Origin: Roseateles sp. YR242
GTDB taxonomy: Bacteria > Pseudomonadota > Gammaproteobacteria > Burkholderiales > Burkholderiaceae_C
NCBI RefSeq assembly: GCF_900109745.1
Contig: NZ_FOAV01000003.1
Span: 434,001-498,000 of the forward strand
DNA: 64,000 bases
Reading direction: 5' to 3'
Part shown: positions 36,804 through 44,972 of the stretch, piece after piece
Numbering within the stretch: the first letter of the stretch is position 1
Layout: every line of letters starts with the position of its first letter
Program-made: the position numbers and the translations under genes
The notes under the pieces: generated by a model
The model's database searches: none
Told to the model about the DNA's origin: nothing
The model's input: the letters and a program-made list of their open reading frames with translations, nothing else

Positions 36804-37463
36804 TCAGGGCGCCGCTTCCCCATTGGCCACGGGGGCTGATTGTTCCCGCAGCATCTTCTGCATCAACGCAAAGAACCGGTCATAAAACTGGCCGGCGGGG
36901 ATGGTCTCGGAGGCCACCTTCACCAGGGATTCGGAGTTGGACGACAGCGGCACCGAAATGGAGCCGATGGCGCTCACGCCCAGGCTGGTGGAGTTGGTGC
37001 TGCGTTTGACCGTGTAGCGGTCCTGCAGTGCGGAGACGTAGGCAGTGGCCAGCTTGCCGGCACCGCCCTCGGGCACGCAGACGATGTTGAAGCTGATCTC
37101 CACATGCACCTCGCCCTCTGGCTGGAAGCGCTTGCTGCCATTGATGGAGCCACTCTGGGCCAGGTTGATGACATAACCCTGGCTGAGCAGCGCGCGACGG
37201 GCGGCCTCGCAGGTGTCCTCGACGCTGGCATCGAACAGGCGCGAGAAGGTCTCGTCGGCCTGGAACCGCTCGTTCAGATAGACCGAGTTCTTGCGGCTGT
37301 TGCCCGAATTGTCGCTGCCGAAGGCCGTGCAGCCAGCCAGGGCTGCCAGCGCCACCGTGAGGCAGACCGTTCGAAACGGTGAACCTGTGAAGGGGCGCCG
37401 GGGAATATGCCGGGGCCAAGCTGGGATGCGGAAAAGGCGGGAGGTACGCTGGGTCATCGTCAT
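36804..37463 (-). CDS. DUF2242-like lipoprotein
   Basis: A 219-residue predicted lipoprotein. After a basic leader of about 25 residues comes a signal peptide ending in LAALAGCTA. The body has FQADETFSRLFDASVEDTCEAARRALLSQGY, as in DUF2242 proteins of Burkholderiales, then HVEISFNIVC and a C-terminal FYDRFFALMQKML helix. Function unknown. It is convergent with dcp and monocistronic. Confidence 0.8.
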   Translation of the reverse strand: MTMTQRTSRLFRIPAWPRHIPRRPFTGSPFRTVCLTVALAALAGCTAFGSDNSGNSRKNSVYLNERFQADETFSRLFDASVEDTCEAARRALLSQGYVINLAQSGSINGSKRFQPEGEVHVEISFNIVCVPEGGAGKLATAYVSALQDRYTVKRSTNSTSLGVSAIGSISVPLSSNSESLVKVASETIPAGQFYDRFFALMQKMLREQSAPVANGEAAP

Positions 37464-37583
37464 CGGGCCAGGATGGCCCCCGACGACATTATCGCCACTG
37501 GCGCGTCAAGCGCCCTTCAGCGGGCTGACGCCAGTGCTGCGGGTGTGTAAAGCGTCATGTCAAGGCCGACGTCCGCGCAGACC

Positions 37584-37991
37584 TCAGTGCCGGATCTGGG
37601 ACGCCAGCAGCGTCTGCCATTCACCTTCCACGCAGGCGGACAGGCGCCGGGCGCGGCCCGGGCAGCGGTGCCAATGTTCCTGCGCGGCGGAGAGCAGCGC
37701 AGGCCAGTAGGGATGGTCACCCTCGCAACGGTTGCGGGAGATGACCAGCGCGACCTCCTGGGTCTGTTCCAGACCGGCCGCATCAAAAAATTCCAACTGG
37801 GCCCGCACCACCACCGTCAGCGGGGTGGAGAGCAGCAGCTCCGCGTTCACGCAATGTGAAGGCTTGAAATCCGGGCTGGCCGGGGGCGCGGCAAAGCTCA
37901 TACCAGCCGCCGCGTCCACGAACGGCGTGGGAACCGGCGCAGTCATCATCGCGCTTGCCGTCGAGGCGCTCATTGTTGAGTTCTTGTCCAT
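37584..37991 (-). CDS. hypothetical protein, 135 residues
   Basis: A small soluble protein with a low-complexity start (MDKNSTMSASTASAMM) and a body that contains the segment NAELLLSTPLTVVVRAQLEFFDAAG. It has three to four cysteines (for example RNRCEGDHPYWPALL). I recognise no family. The start is uncertain: the ATG at 37991 or the one 18 bases downstream. Confidence 0.5.
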   Translation of the reverse strand: MDKNSTMSASTASAMMTAPVPTPFVDAAAGMSFAAPPASPDFKPSHCVNAELLLSTPLTVVVRAQLEFFDAAGLEQTQEVALVISRNRCEGDHPYWPALLSAAQEHWHRCPGRARRLSACVEGEWQTLLASQIRH

Positions 37992-38048
37992 GGCCTGAAT
38001 CGTAGAGAGACCCCCTTGCGCCCCCTGTCGGGTGCCGGCGCAACCCTC

Positions 38049-38183
38049 TGTAGGACAGTGCCGCATCGGTCGGTATGGTGTCTCCCGACCCTGCGCCGAT
38101 GGGCTGGTCAGGAGCGTTCACGGTACGACCTCCTTCTTATAGGACCCGCCGTCCGGCGCCATGTCACGGCCGTTTGTCCTACA
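38049..38183. promoter_or_regulatory. TGTAGGACA / TGTCCTACA inverted word pair
   Basis: A perfect 9-base word and its reverse complement (38049-38057 and 38175-38183) flank the region between the leftward gene at 37991 and the rightward genes at 38271. A related GTAGG-N6-CCTAC palindrome lies at 41515-41530, before the other BON gene. Confidence 0.4.
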
Positions 38184-38270
38184 ACGAGTCGCGGACGCGG
38201 ACGACAGGTGCCCATGTTCGGCATACGTAGAGTTCATACCAGCACGCCACGGGGCGCACCAAGGAGCCAG

Positions 38271-38471
38271 ATGATGGGACAGGCCGATCACTTCCAGACT
38301 TTCCACCTGCACGCCGACGACGGCCGGGCGCACGTTCATTGGACGTCCGTGTCCGACATGGAATCGGTGCTGGGACTGGAAGCGGCCCTGCCCTATCTGA
38401 TGGACCACGCCCCCGCGACGTTCGCCGAGCCGGCCCCTGCCGTCGTGTCGAATCCCCGCCACGCCGCGTGA
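38271..38471 (+). CDS. small hypothetical protein, 66 residues
   Basis: A short acidic, histidine-rich protein (ADHFQTFHLHADDGRAHVHW). The evidence for it is a good ribosome site, AAGGAG, 4-9 bases before ATGATG, and its place 31 nt before a BON-domain gene. No family recognised. A frame on the opposite strand covers the same DNA but lacks a ribosome site. Confidence 0.5.
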   Translation: MMGQADHFQTFHLHADDGRAHVHWTSVSDMESVLGLEAALPYLMDHAPATFAEPAPAVVSNPRHAA

Positions 38472-38502
38472 GCCTGTGTCTGTCATCGACAAGGAGATCT
38501 AC

Positions 38503-38820
38503 ATGATGATTCGAGCCACCGTTCTCGCCCTGGCCACTGCTGTGGGCGCCATCACGATGCTTCCGGGCTGTGCCGTCACCCGCGGCCAGTCTTCCGTTGG
38601 CGAATATGTGGACGACGCCTCCATCACCACCGCGGTGAAGGCGAAGTTTGTTGAAGCCAAGACCGTGGACGCTTCTTCCATCAGCGTGGAAACGCTGCAG
38701 GGTGAAGTGATGCTGTCGGGCTTTGCCAAGAGCGCCACCGAAAAGAGCAGTGCAGAACGCATTGCTCGTGACGTCAAGGGCGTGAAGCGGGTAAAGAACG
38801 AAATCGCCATCCGCAACTGA
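38503..38820 (+). CDS. BON domain lipoprotein (OsmY-like)
   Basis: A 105-residue protein with a signal peptide and lipobox LPGCAV, then one BON domain: DDASITTAVKAKFVEAK, VETLQGEVMLSGFAKS and VKGVKRVKNEIAIRN. BON domains bind phospholipid and protect the envelope under stress. The ATG at 38503 has AAGGAG 7 bases upstream. A second BON lipoprotein lies at 41750, beyond the two-component genes. Confidence 0.92.
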   Translation: MMIRATVLALATAVGAITMLPGCAVTRGQSSVGEYVDDASITTAVKAKFVEAKTVDASSISVETLQGEVMLSGFAKSATEKSSAERIARDVKGVKRVKNEIAIRN

Positions 38821-38951
38821 CGGCGGGAACATGCGTGGGGACGGCCGTCCCCGCACAGTCCCCCTCGCGCGAACGGTCCGCATGCGTTGGCATGTTGGCC
38901 GTTCGCGCGCAGTCATTTCCACCTGTGTAGTCCCGTTCCGGGCCGTTCGCC

Positions 38952-39386
38952 ATGAACCCCCATGTCTCCAGTTCCACGCTGACTTGCTTCCTGGTGGAGG
39001 ACAACGCCGTCATCCGGGAGAACCTGGTCGCGACCCTGGAGGAGATGGTCGATTTACGCGTGCTCGGGCATGCCATCGACGAAAACGGTGCCCTGGATTG
39101 GATGACGCAAGAAAGCCGGCCCTGTGACCTGCTGATCATCGACATCTTTCTCAACCAGGGGACGGGCCTGAACGTGCTGCAGGCGGCCAGCACCCGGATG
39201 CCATCCGCACACCGAGTGATCCTCAGCAACTACGCCACGCCGGACATGCGCCAGCGCTGCCTTGCGCTGGGCGCGCACCGGGTGTTCGACAAATCGGCGG
39301 AGTTGGAAGACTTGCTGGCGTATTGCCACAGCCTGGCCGAGCGGCAGGACCCCGATGCGGCGGCACCCCATGCAGACCGGTCCTGA
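38952..39386 (+). CDS. stand-alone CheY-like response regulator receiver
   Basis: A 144-residue receiver domain without output domain. LVEDNAVIRENLVATLEEM gives the acidic pocket, LLIIDIFLNQGTGLNVL holds the phosphoacceptor Asp, RVILSNYATPD the Ser/Thr switch, and FDKSAELEDLL the conserved Lys. It is convergent with the NarL-type regulator and could act as a phosphate sink or partner of the kinase at 40126. Confidence 0.9.
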   Translation: MNPHVSSSTLTCFLVEDNAVIRENLVATLEEMVDLRVLGHAIDENGALDWMTQESRPCDLLIIDIFLNQGTGLNVLQAASTRMPSAHRVILSNYATPDMRQRCLALGAHRVFDKSAELEDLLAYCHSLAERQDPDAAAPHADRS

Positions 39387-39447
39387 ACCCGCTGAGCCCC
39401 GTGACCCCGGCTGCTGGCCGCACGATGGCCCAGTCGCCGGGGTGGGC

Positions 39448-40080
39448 TCACTCGATCAGGCCGTTCTTGAGCGCGTAGTAGGTCAGCTCGCTGTTGGTGT
39501 TGAGCGAAAGCTTTTCCAGCACGCGGGAGCGGTAGGTACTGACCGTCTTGACGCTCAGCGACATGCCGTCCGCGATGTGCCCGACAGTCTCCCCCCGAGC
39601 CAGGCGCAGGAAGACCTGCAGCTCCCGCTCCGACAAGGTGTCGTGTGGCGCTTGGTCGGGCGATGCCCCCAGGCCTTCAGCCAGCAGTTCTGCGACGGCC
39701 GGGGTGATGTATTTACGTCCCCGGAACACGGTTCGAACCGCAGTGGCGATCTCTTCAGGGTCGCATTCCTTGTTGAGATAGCCACTGGCGCCTTGCCGCA
39801 GCAAGGTGGTGGCGTAGTGGGTCTCCGGGAAGCCGCTGAGGATGAGGACGGGCAACTCCGGTTTGCGGGCCTTGATGGCCGCAAGGGTTTCCACGCCGCT
39901 CTGGTCGGGCAGCGAGAGGTCCATCAGCATGACGTCCAGCTCGCCAGCGCGCACGAGGTCAAGGGCCTCGCGGCCCGAGCTGGCTTCACCGGTGACCCGC
40001 AGGTCGACCTGTTCAGAGAGAAATTGCCGCAATCCAGCGCGGACAATCGCGTGGTCATCAACGATGGCGATTCGGATCAT
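39448..40080 (-). CDS. NarL/FixJ-type response regulator
   Basis: A 210-residue regulator. The receiver is IAIVDDHAIVRAGLRQFL with phosphoacceptor Asp in VMLMDLSLPDQSG and Lys in GYLNKECDPEE. The LuxR-type HTH is LSERELQVFLRLARGETVGHIADGMSLSVKTVSTYRSRVLEKL. It is divergent from the histidine kinase, with 45 bp between the start codons, and the two form a probable two-component system. Confidence 0.94.
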   Translation of the reverse strand: MIRIAIVDDHAIVRAGLRQFLSEQVDLRVTGEASSGREALDLVRAGELDVMLMDLSLPDQSGVETLAAIKARKPELPVLILSGFPETHYATTLLRQGASGYLNKECDPEEIATAVRTVFRGRKYITPAVAELLAEGLGASPDQAPHDTLSERELQVFLRLARGETVGHIADGMSLSVKTVSTYRSRVLEKLSLNTNSELTYYALKNGLIE

Positions 40081-40125
40081 GGTGGCCCTGGTCAGTTGGG
40101 CTAGTTGCCCAAGGGAGTGTAGAGG

Positions 40126-41589
40126 ATGAGTTTCAAAGACACCGTGGCGAATCTGGGCAGCAAGACATGGGCCTTGCCGCTCGGGCTCTTTGTCGCCTTG
40201 CTGATGGTACTGATCAGCGAACTGGCCTACTTCGGAGCCGTCTCCCAGATGGACCGCCTGGTCACCTTGGGCCGGGCCCGGTTGGAACTGGTCAGACTGC
40301 TCGCGCGGGTGACGGACGCGGAGTCAGGGCAACGGGGATACCTGATCACCGGCCGGCCCGAATATCTGGACCCCTACCGCTTTGCCGCCGAGGATGCTTC
40401 CAAGGGCCTGAACTCCCTCGAACGCATGTATTCGCAGGTGGGGGCGGAGGATGCCGAGCGCCGCAGCCGCGAGATTGCCACCGCCGTGGCCGCCAAGCTC
40501 AGCGAGCTGCAGGAAGTCCTCAAGCTCTATCAGGACGGCCGCACGCAGGCCGCCCAGACCTTGATGATGACCGACATTGGTCGGGACCAGATGGAGCAGA
40601 TCCGCCGCCGTTCAGCCGAATTGCTGGCCGATGAGAACAACCGCATCGCCCTGGGCACTGCCCAGGTCTACGACACCCTGATGCTCAACCGCATCGGTGT
40701 GGCCGCCATGACCCTGATCAGCCTGGTGGTGTTTGTGCTGTTTCTGCGCAAAAGCCGGGCCATGGACAACCAGCGGGAGCAGCAGCAACAGGACATCCGG
40801 GCGGAGCGTGACCGGCTGGAGATCGAGGTGGGCCGGCGCACGGCCGAGCTGACGCAGCTGGCGCGGCATCTGCAGACCGCCCGCGAGGACGAACGCGCCC
40901 GCCTGGCGCGTGATCTCCACGATGAACTGGGCGCCCTGCTGACGGCCGCCAAGCTGGATGTGGCGCGCCTGCGGCCCAAGTTGCAGGCCGAGGCGCCTGA
41001 CCTGATGCAGCGGCTCAACCACCTCACCGAGACGCTCAACAGCGGCATTGCACTCAAGCGCCGCATCATCGAAGACCTGCGGCCTTCGACCCTGGACCAG
41101 CTGGGCCTGGTGCCCGCGCTGGAAATCCTCTGCCGGGAGACGTCCGAGCGCCTGGGCGTGCCGATCGAGGTGGATCTGGACACCGACGTGCAATTGCCAC
41201 GCAGCGCTCAGCTCACCGCCTTCCGCCTGGTGCAGGAAGGGCTGAACAACATGTCCAAGTATGCGCAGGCCACCCATGCCAAGGTCAGTCTCAAGCAGGA
41301 ATACGCCCAGGCGCTGGTGAGTGTGCTGGACAACGGCTGTGGCTTTGATCCTTCGCGCATGACGCTGGGCTCCCACGGGCTGCTGGGCATGCGTTTCCGG
41401 GTGGAAGCAGAGCGTGGACAACTGCAATTGCGCAGTGCGCCGGGCCAGGGCTGCGAGATCCGTGCCTGGCTCCCCTTGTCGGCGCAACCGGTAGCCGAGC
41501 TCGACACCCCTGACGTAGGCCTGCTCCTACAGCCGACCGGCACGGCGGGCGACCCGGCATCGTGGCAGCCACCGACCCCGCGCGGTTGA
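40126..41589 (+). CDS. CHASE3-type sensor histidine kinase (HisKA_3)
   Basis: A 487-residue membrane kinase. TM1 is near residues 15-38. The periplasmic part carries the CHASE3 signature DAESGQRGYLITGRPEYLDPY. TM2 is near GVAAMTLISLVVFVLFL. The phosphoacceptor His lies in ERARLARDLHDELGALL and the ATP-binding region contains GLNNMSKYAQATHAKV and DNGCGFDP, then GLLGMRFRVE. It pairs with the divergent NarL-type regulator; the signal is unknown. Confidence 0.94.
   Translation: MSFKDTVANLGSKTWALPLGLFVALLMVLISELAYFGAVSQMDRLVTLGRARLELVRLLARVTDAESGQRGYLITGRPEYLDPYRFAAEDASKGLNSLERMYSQVGAEDAERRSREIATAVAAKLSELQEVLKLYQDGRTQAAQTLMMTDIGRDQMEQIRRRSAELLADENNRIALGTAQVYDTLMLNRIGVAAMTLISLVVFVLFLRKSRAMDNQREQQQQDIRAERDRLEIEVGRRTAELTQLARHLQTAREDERARLARDLHDELGALLTAAKLDVARLRPKLQAEAPDLMQRLNHLTETLNSGIALKRRIIEDLRPSTLDQLGLVPALEILCRETSERLGVPIEVDLDTDVQLPRSAQLTAFRLVQEGLNNMSKYAQATHAKVSLKQEYAQALVSVLDNGCGFDPSRMTLGSHGLLGMRFRVEAERGQLQLRSAPGQGCEIRAWLPLSAQPVAELDTPDVGLLLQPTGTAGDPASWQPPTPRG
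41515..41530. promoter_or_regulatory. GTAGG-N6-CCTAC palindrome before the second BON gene
   Basis: A perfect 5-base palindrome inside the 3' end of the kinase gene, about 220 bp before the BON lipoprotein start. It echoes the TGTAGGACA words near 38050 and 38180. Confidence 0.3.
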
Positions 41590-41749
41590 GCGCCTGTCTA
41601 CAGTGAAGCCATGGTCCGGGAGAAATCCCGGCGCCATCGCTTACCAACACAGGACCGCAAGGCAGGACCCTCACATCACCCAAAGGTACGGCTTCGGCGC
41701 CGCCCCTGAGCCCCCTCGCGGATCCTCCTCCCAACCGAAAGGAGCCCAT

Positions 41750-42196
41750 ATGAAGCACGCTCAAGAACACCGCCCGATGCTGATGGTGTTGCCTGCCCTG
41801 GTGGCGGCCGTGGCCCTGGCAGCCTGTGGCCGCGAGGACGATGACCGCACGGCGGGCCAACGGCTGGACGACGGTATCTCCAAGATGGAGCAGAAGTCGG
41901 ATCAGGCTCGCCAGGACACTCGCGAAGCCATGGACAACATGGGGCAGAAGATGGACCGCGCCACCGATAAGGTCAGCGCTCAAGCCCATGACGCCTCCAT
42001 CACCACCTCGATCAAGACAGCGCTGGCGGGGGACCCCAAGCTCAGCGCATTGGATGTGAAGGTAGAAACCAGCAACGGTCATGTGACCCTGGATGGCACC
42101 GCGCCTGATTTGGCCGCGCGGGACCGCGCCGGTTCCATGGCGCTGGCAACCAAGGGTGTTCAGTCGGTCAACAACCGAATCAAGGTCAATGGCTGA
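41750..42196 (+). CDS. BON domain lipoprotein with coiled-coil linker
   Basis: A 148-residue lipoprotein with a lipobox in ALAACG. A charged helical stretch (about residues 35-75, rich in Lys, Asp and Met) leads to a BON domain: DASITTSIKTALAGDPKLSALDVKVETSNGHVTLDGTAP and GVQSVNNRIKVNG. AAAGGAG lies 4-10 bases before the ATG. Probably an envelope-stress protein like its neighbour at 38503. Confidence 0.9.
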   Translation: MKHAQEHRPMLMVLPALVAAVALAACGREDDDRTAGQRLDDGISKMEQKSDQARQDTREAMDNMGQKMDRATDKVSAQAHDASITTSIKTALAGDPKLSALDVKVETSNGHVTLDGTAPDLAARDRAGSMALATKGVQSVNNRIKVNG

Positions 42197-42241
42197 TTTC
42201 AGCGTCTGATCTGGACAGCGCCTGAGCGGCGCACTGCCTGC

Positions 42242-42292
42242 GGGGCCCCGGCCTCTCGCTCCACTCCAGGGCGAGGGGCCGGGGCCCTTTTT
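42242..42292 (+). terminator. strong rho-independent terminator after the BON gene
   Basis: A 17-bp nearly perfect GC stem (left arm from 42242, right arm 42271-42287) followed by TTTTT at 42288-42292. It cleanly separates the BON gene from the effector-like gene. Confidence 0.92.
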
Positions 42293-42410
42293 GCGATTAA
42301 GCAGCGTGGGTCTCAAGGGCGGGATGAACCGATCCGGGCGCATGACAACTCATGACCAGAGCGACGTGCCCTTCCGGCGCGGCTCGCTTTTGCAACAGCA
42401 GGAGTCAGCG

Positions 42411-44495
42411 ATGTTCCCAATCCATTCGGCTGCGAGTCGTTCTCAAGGAACGGCCGGCCAGTTCTGCGTCGAAGCGGACGCGACCGACACTCAGTCCTAC
42501 GCACAAGTCATCAAGAAGACTCTCGTCGGTGAGAAACAACTCAAAGACAGGAAGTTGGTGGCCTTCGAGCACCCGTCCATGCCCGTCGTGGTCGATCGGT
42601 TGATGAAGCTGAATGACCGCTTTGGCATGCCCCCGGAGGAGGAACTTCAAGAGTACTTGCCGGCTTGCGGCAGTCGTGTTAACGCCACAAGTCTCCCTTC
42701 CGCCGGGTTGGAAGAGCGTCTAGCGGTGTTCGCCAGCCCCGGTGAGGTGGCAAAGCCTGCTGGCCAGGTGCGCAGTACGAAGCTGGCGTGTGCACTGCTG
42801 CAATGGGAGGCGGACCAGGTTGTGCTCGTGACCTCAGCGGATTCGCGAAATCCTGTGCTGTCCGACTCCGAGCAACGCATCCCGGCGGCTGGCGGGCCCT
42901 TGGAGAGCCGCATGAAGTCGGGCCCAAGCGCCAATGGTGCCCCCTACTCCCTGGAGTTGGCCGCCACACTGCCCTCCGGCACGAGGGAAACGTCGACGGC
43001 AGGTCAATGGCACGTGGTACTGGACCAACTGGATGCGCCAACAGCAGGCAACATCCTCAAGGATCTGCACACAGCAGCGGCAGGCGGTAAAGTGGCCTTT
43101 GGTTGCCAAAGCGGCAATACGCGTTCGGGAGCGATAGCACTTCTCTTTTTCCAGCGGTGCCTGGCGGAGAAGCTGAGCAAGCAAGGGACGACGCCCACCT
43201 ATTCCGAGTTGATGGCGCAAAGCCAGCAGTGGCAGAAGCTTTGCAAGGAGGAAAGAAGCTCGCACTTCGCCGAGCGGCTGCCCGCAGATCTGCTGGAGCA
43301 ACACGCCCGGCTCCTGGAGAAGGAATTCGCGCCAACTGCTCAAGAGCGCAACGTATCGCCCCGCTTCGCTCCTCATGCCGGTGCCAGCTTGAATTACACG
43401 GAAGTCGAGCTAGTCGCGCCCGCGCAGTCGCAAGCCACCGCAAGGCATGAGCCCGCCATGGCGGAAGTGACATATACCGAGATCCTGCCCCAATTCAGGA
43501 CTCCACCTGCGAACGCTAAAAAGCCACCGTTGCCGCACAGGCCCGGGGCGCTGTCGCCGCAACCAACACCCCCTTTATCCCCAACCCCATCCTCATCCTC
43601 ATCCTCATCCTCATCCTCATCCTCATCCTCTCCACGGCGCACGGGCCCACCTCCCGTGGCACCCAAGCCCGTTCGGCCAGCGGTGGAAAGCGTTTATGCG
43701 CATTTGCATGGTGTCCAGGACGCTGGGTCTGGAAACATCTATGGCGAGGCATCAGCCTCGGAGATCGGCCGCCAGGTTCCGAGCTATGAGACTGTCATCC
43801 TGAGCGACTCACAGGCCTCAGGCAGTGCATGGAATTTGGACCGTCTGAAGCGTGGGTCCATGATCGTGAAACAAAGGGTGAAGCTCGATAGCGCCTCGCC
43901 TGCCGCTCGCAATGTCGAGGCTGAACGCGTGTGGGCGCCCTGGAGTGATCGCACGCATTCCTCCAGCGAGTCGCTGAACAGTTACCTCCACGCGGTCGCT
44001 GAAGACTTCTCCAAGGATGCTCCTCGAGGTTTCAACCCGTTCGCCGCCAAGAACAGCTTCGGGGTGCGTAAGGGCCTGGTAAACGTCAAGCAACAGGCGC
44101 TCAATGGCACCTGGGACACGCTGCGCAACGCGCTTCACGTCAGCGTTGACGGAGCCGCCGAACACGGCGATCTCACGGCCGATCAGATGCACAAGCTTTT
44201 CACAAGCAGGCTGCAGGAGCAATTCGAAGCGATGCCGAAGGATAAGCAGAACAAGTGGGTGAGCCGCAGTAGCTCACGACTGGCCCTTGCGGACGCCAAA
44301 GCGGAAGCGCGCCAGCGGCTGGAGGCACTGGATGATGAGCTCGAGCAGGCCGTCAAGGCGGCGGCCAATAAAGGGGCCAAGGAGCCGCACGACGATCTTT
44401 ATCTCCTCAAGGAAAAGCTCATGGACGCCAACATGCTCTACATGTCTTACAGTGCCCTGCATGAAGTCGGGCAAGCGAATCAACGACGCAAGTGA
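42411..44495 (+). CDS. candidate secreted effector: CX5R phosphatase-like, with ITIM/EPIYA-like tyrosine motifs
   Basis: A 694-residue protein with no signal peptide or membrane helix. The Ser-rich, polar N-terminus (MFPIHSAASRSQGTAG) is of the kind used for type III secretion. A cysteine-phosphatase signature, GCQSGNTRSG, gives Cys232 and Arg238; Asp205 and Asp208 are possible general acids. A proline-rich stretch includes PPLPHR (372-377, PxxPxR SH3-type) and 14 consecutive serines (394-407). Tyrosines 329 (LNYTEV), 355 (VTYTEI) and 429 (SVYAHL) fit the ITIM consensus; Tyr429 in ESVYA is EPIYA-like; Tyr444 (NIYGEA) and Tyr459 (SYETV) follow at exactly 15-residue steps. The C-terminal 200 residues are charged and helical. 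The ATG at 42411 has CAGGAG upstream; earlier ATGs overlap the previous terminator. Host targeting is inference. Confidence 0.7.
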   Translation: MFPIHSAASRSQGTAGQFCVEADATDTQSYAQVIKKTLVGEKQLKDRKLVAFEHPSMPVVVDRLMKLNDRFGMPPEEELQEYLPACGSRVNATSLPSAGLEERLAVFASPGEVAKPAGQVRSTKLACALLQWEADQVVLVTSADSRNPVLSDSEQRIPAAGGPLESRMKSGPSANGAPYSLELAATLPSGTRETSTAGQWHVVLDQLDAPTAGNILKDLHTAAAGGKVAFGCQSGNTRSGAIALLFFQRCLAEKLSKQGTTPTYSELMAQSQQWQKLCKEERSSHFAERLPADLLEQHARLLEKEFAPTAQERNVSPRFAPHAGASLNYTEVELVAPAQSQATARHEPAMAEVTYTEILPQFRTPPANAKKPPLPHRPGALSPQPTPPLSPTPSSSSSSSSSSSSSSPRRTGPPPVAPKPVRPAVESVYAHLHGVQDAGSGNIYGEASASEIGRQVPSYETVILSDSQASGSAWNLDRLKRGSMIVKQRVKLDSASPAARNVEAERVWAPWSDRTHSSSESLNSYLHAVAEDFSKDAPRGFNPFAAKNSFGVRKGLVNVKQQALNGTWDTLRNALHVSVDGAAEHGDLTADQMHKLFTSRLQEQFEAMPKDKQNKWVSRSSSRLALADAKAEARQRLEALDDELEQAVKAAANKGAKEPHDDLYLLKEKLMDANMLYMSYSALHEVGQANQRRK
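43588..43629 (+). repeat. hexanucleotide microsatellite (CATCCT)7
   Basis: Seven perfect copies of CATCCT encode the poly-serine tract as alternating TCC and TCA codons. A gain or loss of one unit would change the protein by two serines without a frameshift. Confidence 0.95.
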
Positions 44496-44570
44496 GGCCG
44501 GGGCCCTCTGACCCTGTCCAGCGATGCCGGCTCACCCCCTCACATGGGTGGTGAAGCCGGCTCATCAACG

Positions 44571-44598
44571 CGGCAGCTTCAGGCTGCCGTTCTTGTTT
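44571..44598 (+). terminator. candidate terminator after the effector-like gene
   Basis: A 7-bp perfect stem (44571-44577 with 44583-44589, 5-nt loop) is followed by TTCTTGTTT. It lies 76 nt past the effector stop and ends at the stop codon of the opposing H-NS gene. A second, imperfect stem precedes it at 44525-44561. Confidence 0.6.
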
Positions 44599-44972
44599 CA
44601 GCGGATCGCCAAGTCTTCGGCCTTCTTGCCAGAGGCCAATGCGTCCTTGAACCAATTGGGCCGCTTGCCCACGCCTGTCCATGTGCGGCCGGCACCGTCG
44701 TGGTACTTCGGTGCGCCCATGGATTGACGGCCTGCAACGGCCTGCTTGCCAGCGGCCTTGCGGCCGGGCTTTGCGCCACTGCCGACAGGGCGGCCACGAC
44801 GAGCCGTCTTCTTCGCGCCAGCGCCAAACAGTTCTTCCTGGGTCAGGCTGTAATGTTCGATGGCTTCGCGGATGCGGGCCACAACGCCAGAAATCTCCTT
44901 GGTACGAAGCGCTTCGGCTTCTTTTTGGAGTTTTTCGATTTGACTGAGAACTTGCTTCAACGATTTGGGCAT
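44598..44972 (-). CDS. H-NS family nucleoid protein (Bph3-like)
   Basis: A 124-residue H-NS protein. The N-terminal coiled-coil is LKQVLSQIEKLQKEAEALRTKEI. A Lys/Arg/Gly/Ala-rich linker follows, then the DNA-binding hallmark YHDGAGRTWTGVGKRPNWFKDALA. Such proteins silence AT-rich and acquired genes and bridge DNA. It is convergent with the effector-like gene. It may control that gene, but H-NS genes are also common elsewhere. Confidence 0.94.
   Translation of the reverse strand: MPKSLKQVLSQIEKLQKEAEALRTKEISGVVARIREAIEHYSLTQEELFGAGAKKTARRGRPVGSGAKPGRKAAGKQAVAGRQSMGAPKYHDGAGRTWTGVGKRPNWFKDALASGKKAEDLAIR

Noticed and set aside
42196-42410. Search for an hrpII/PIP-type box before the effector-like gene
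   Set aside because: I found no TTCG-N16-TTCG arrangement, so no type III promoter is claimed.
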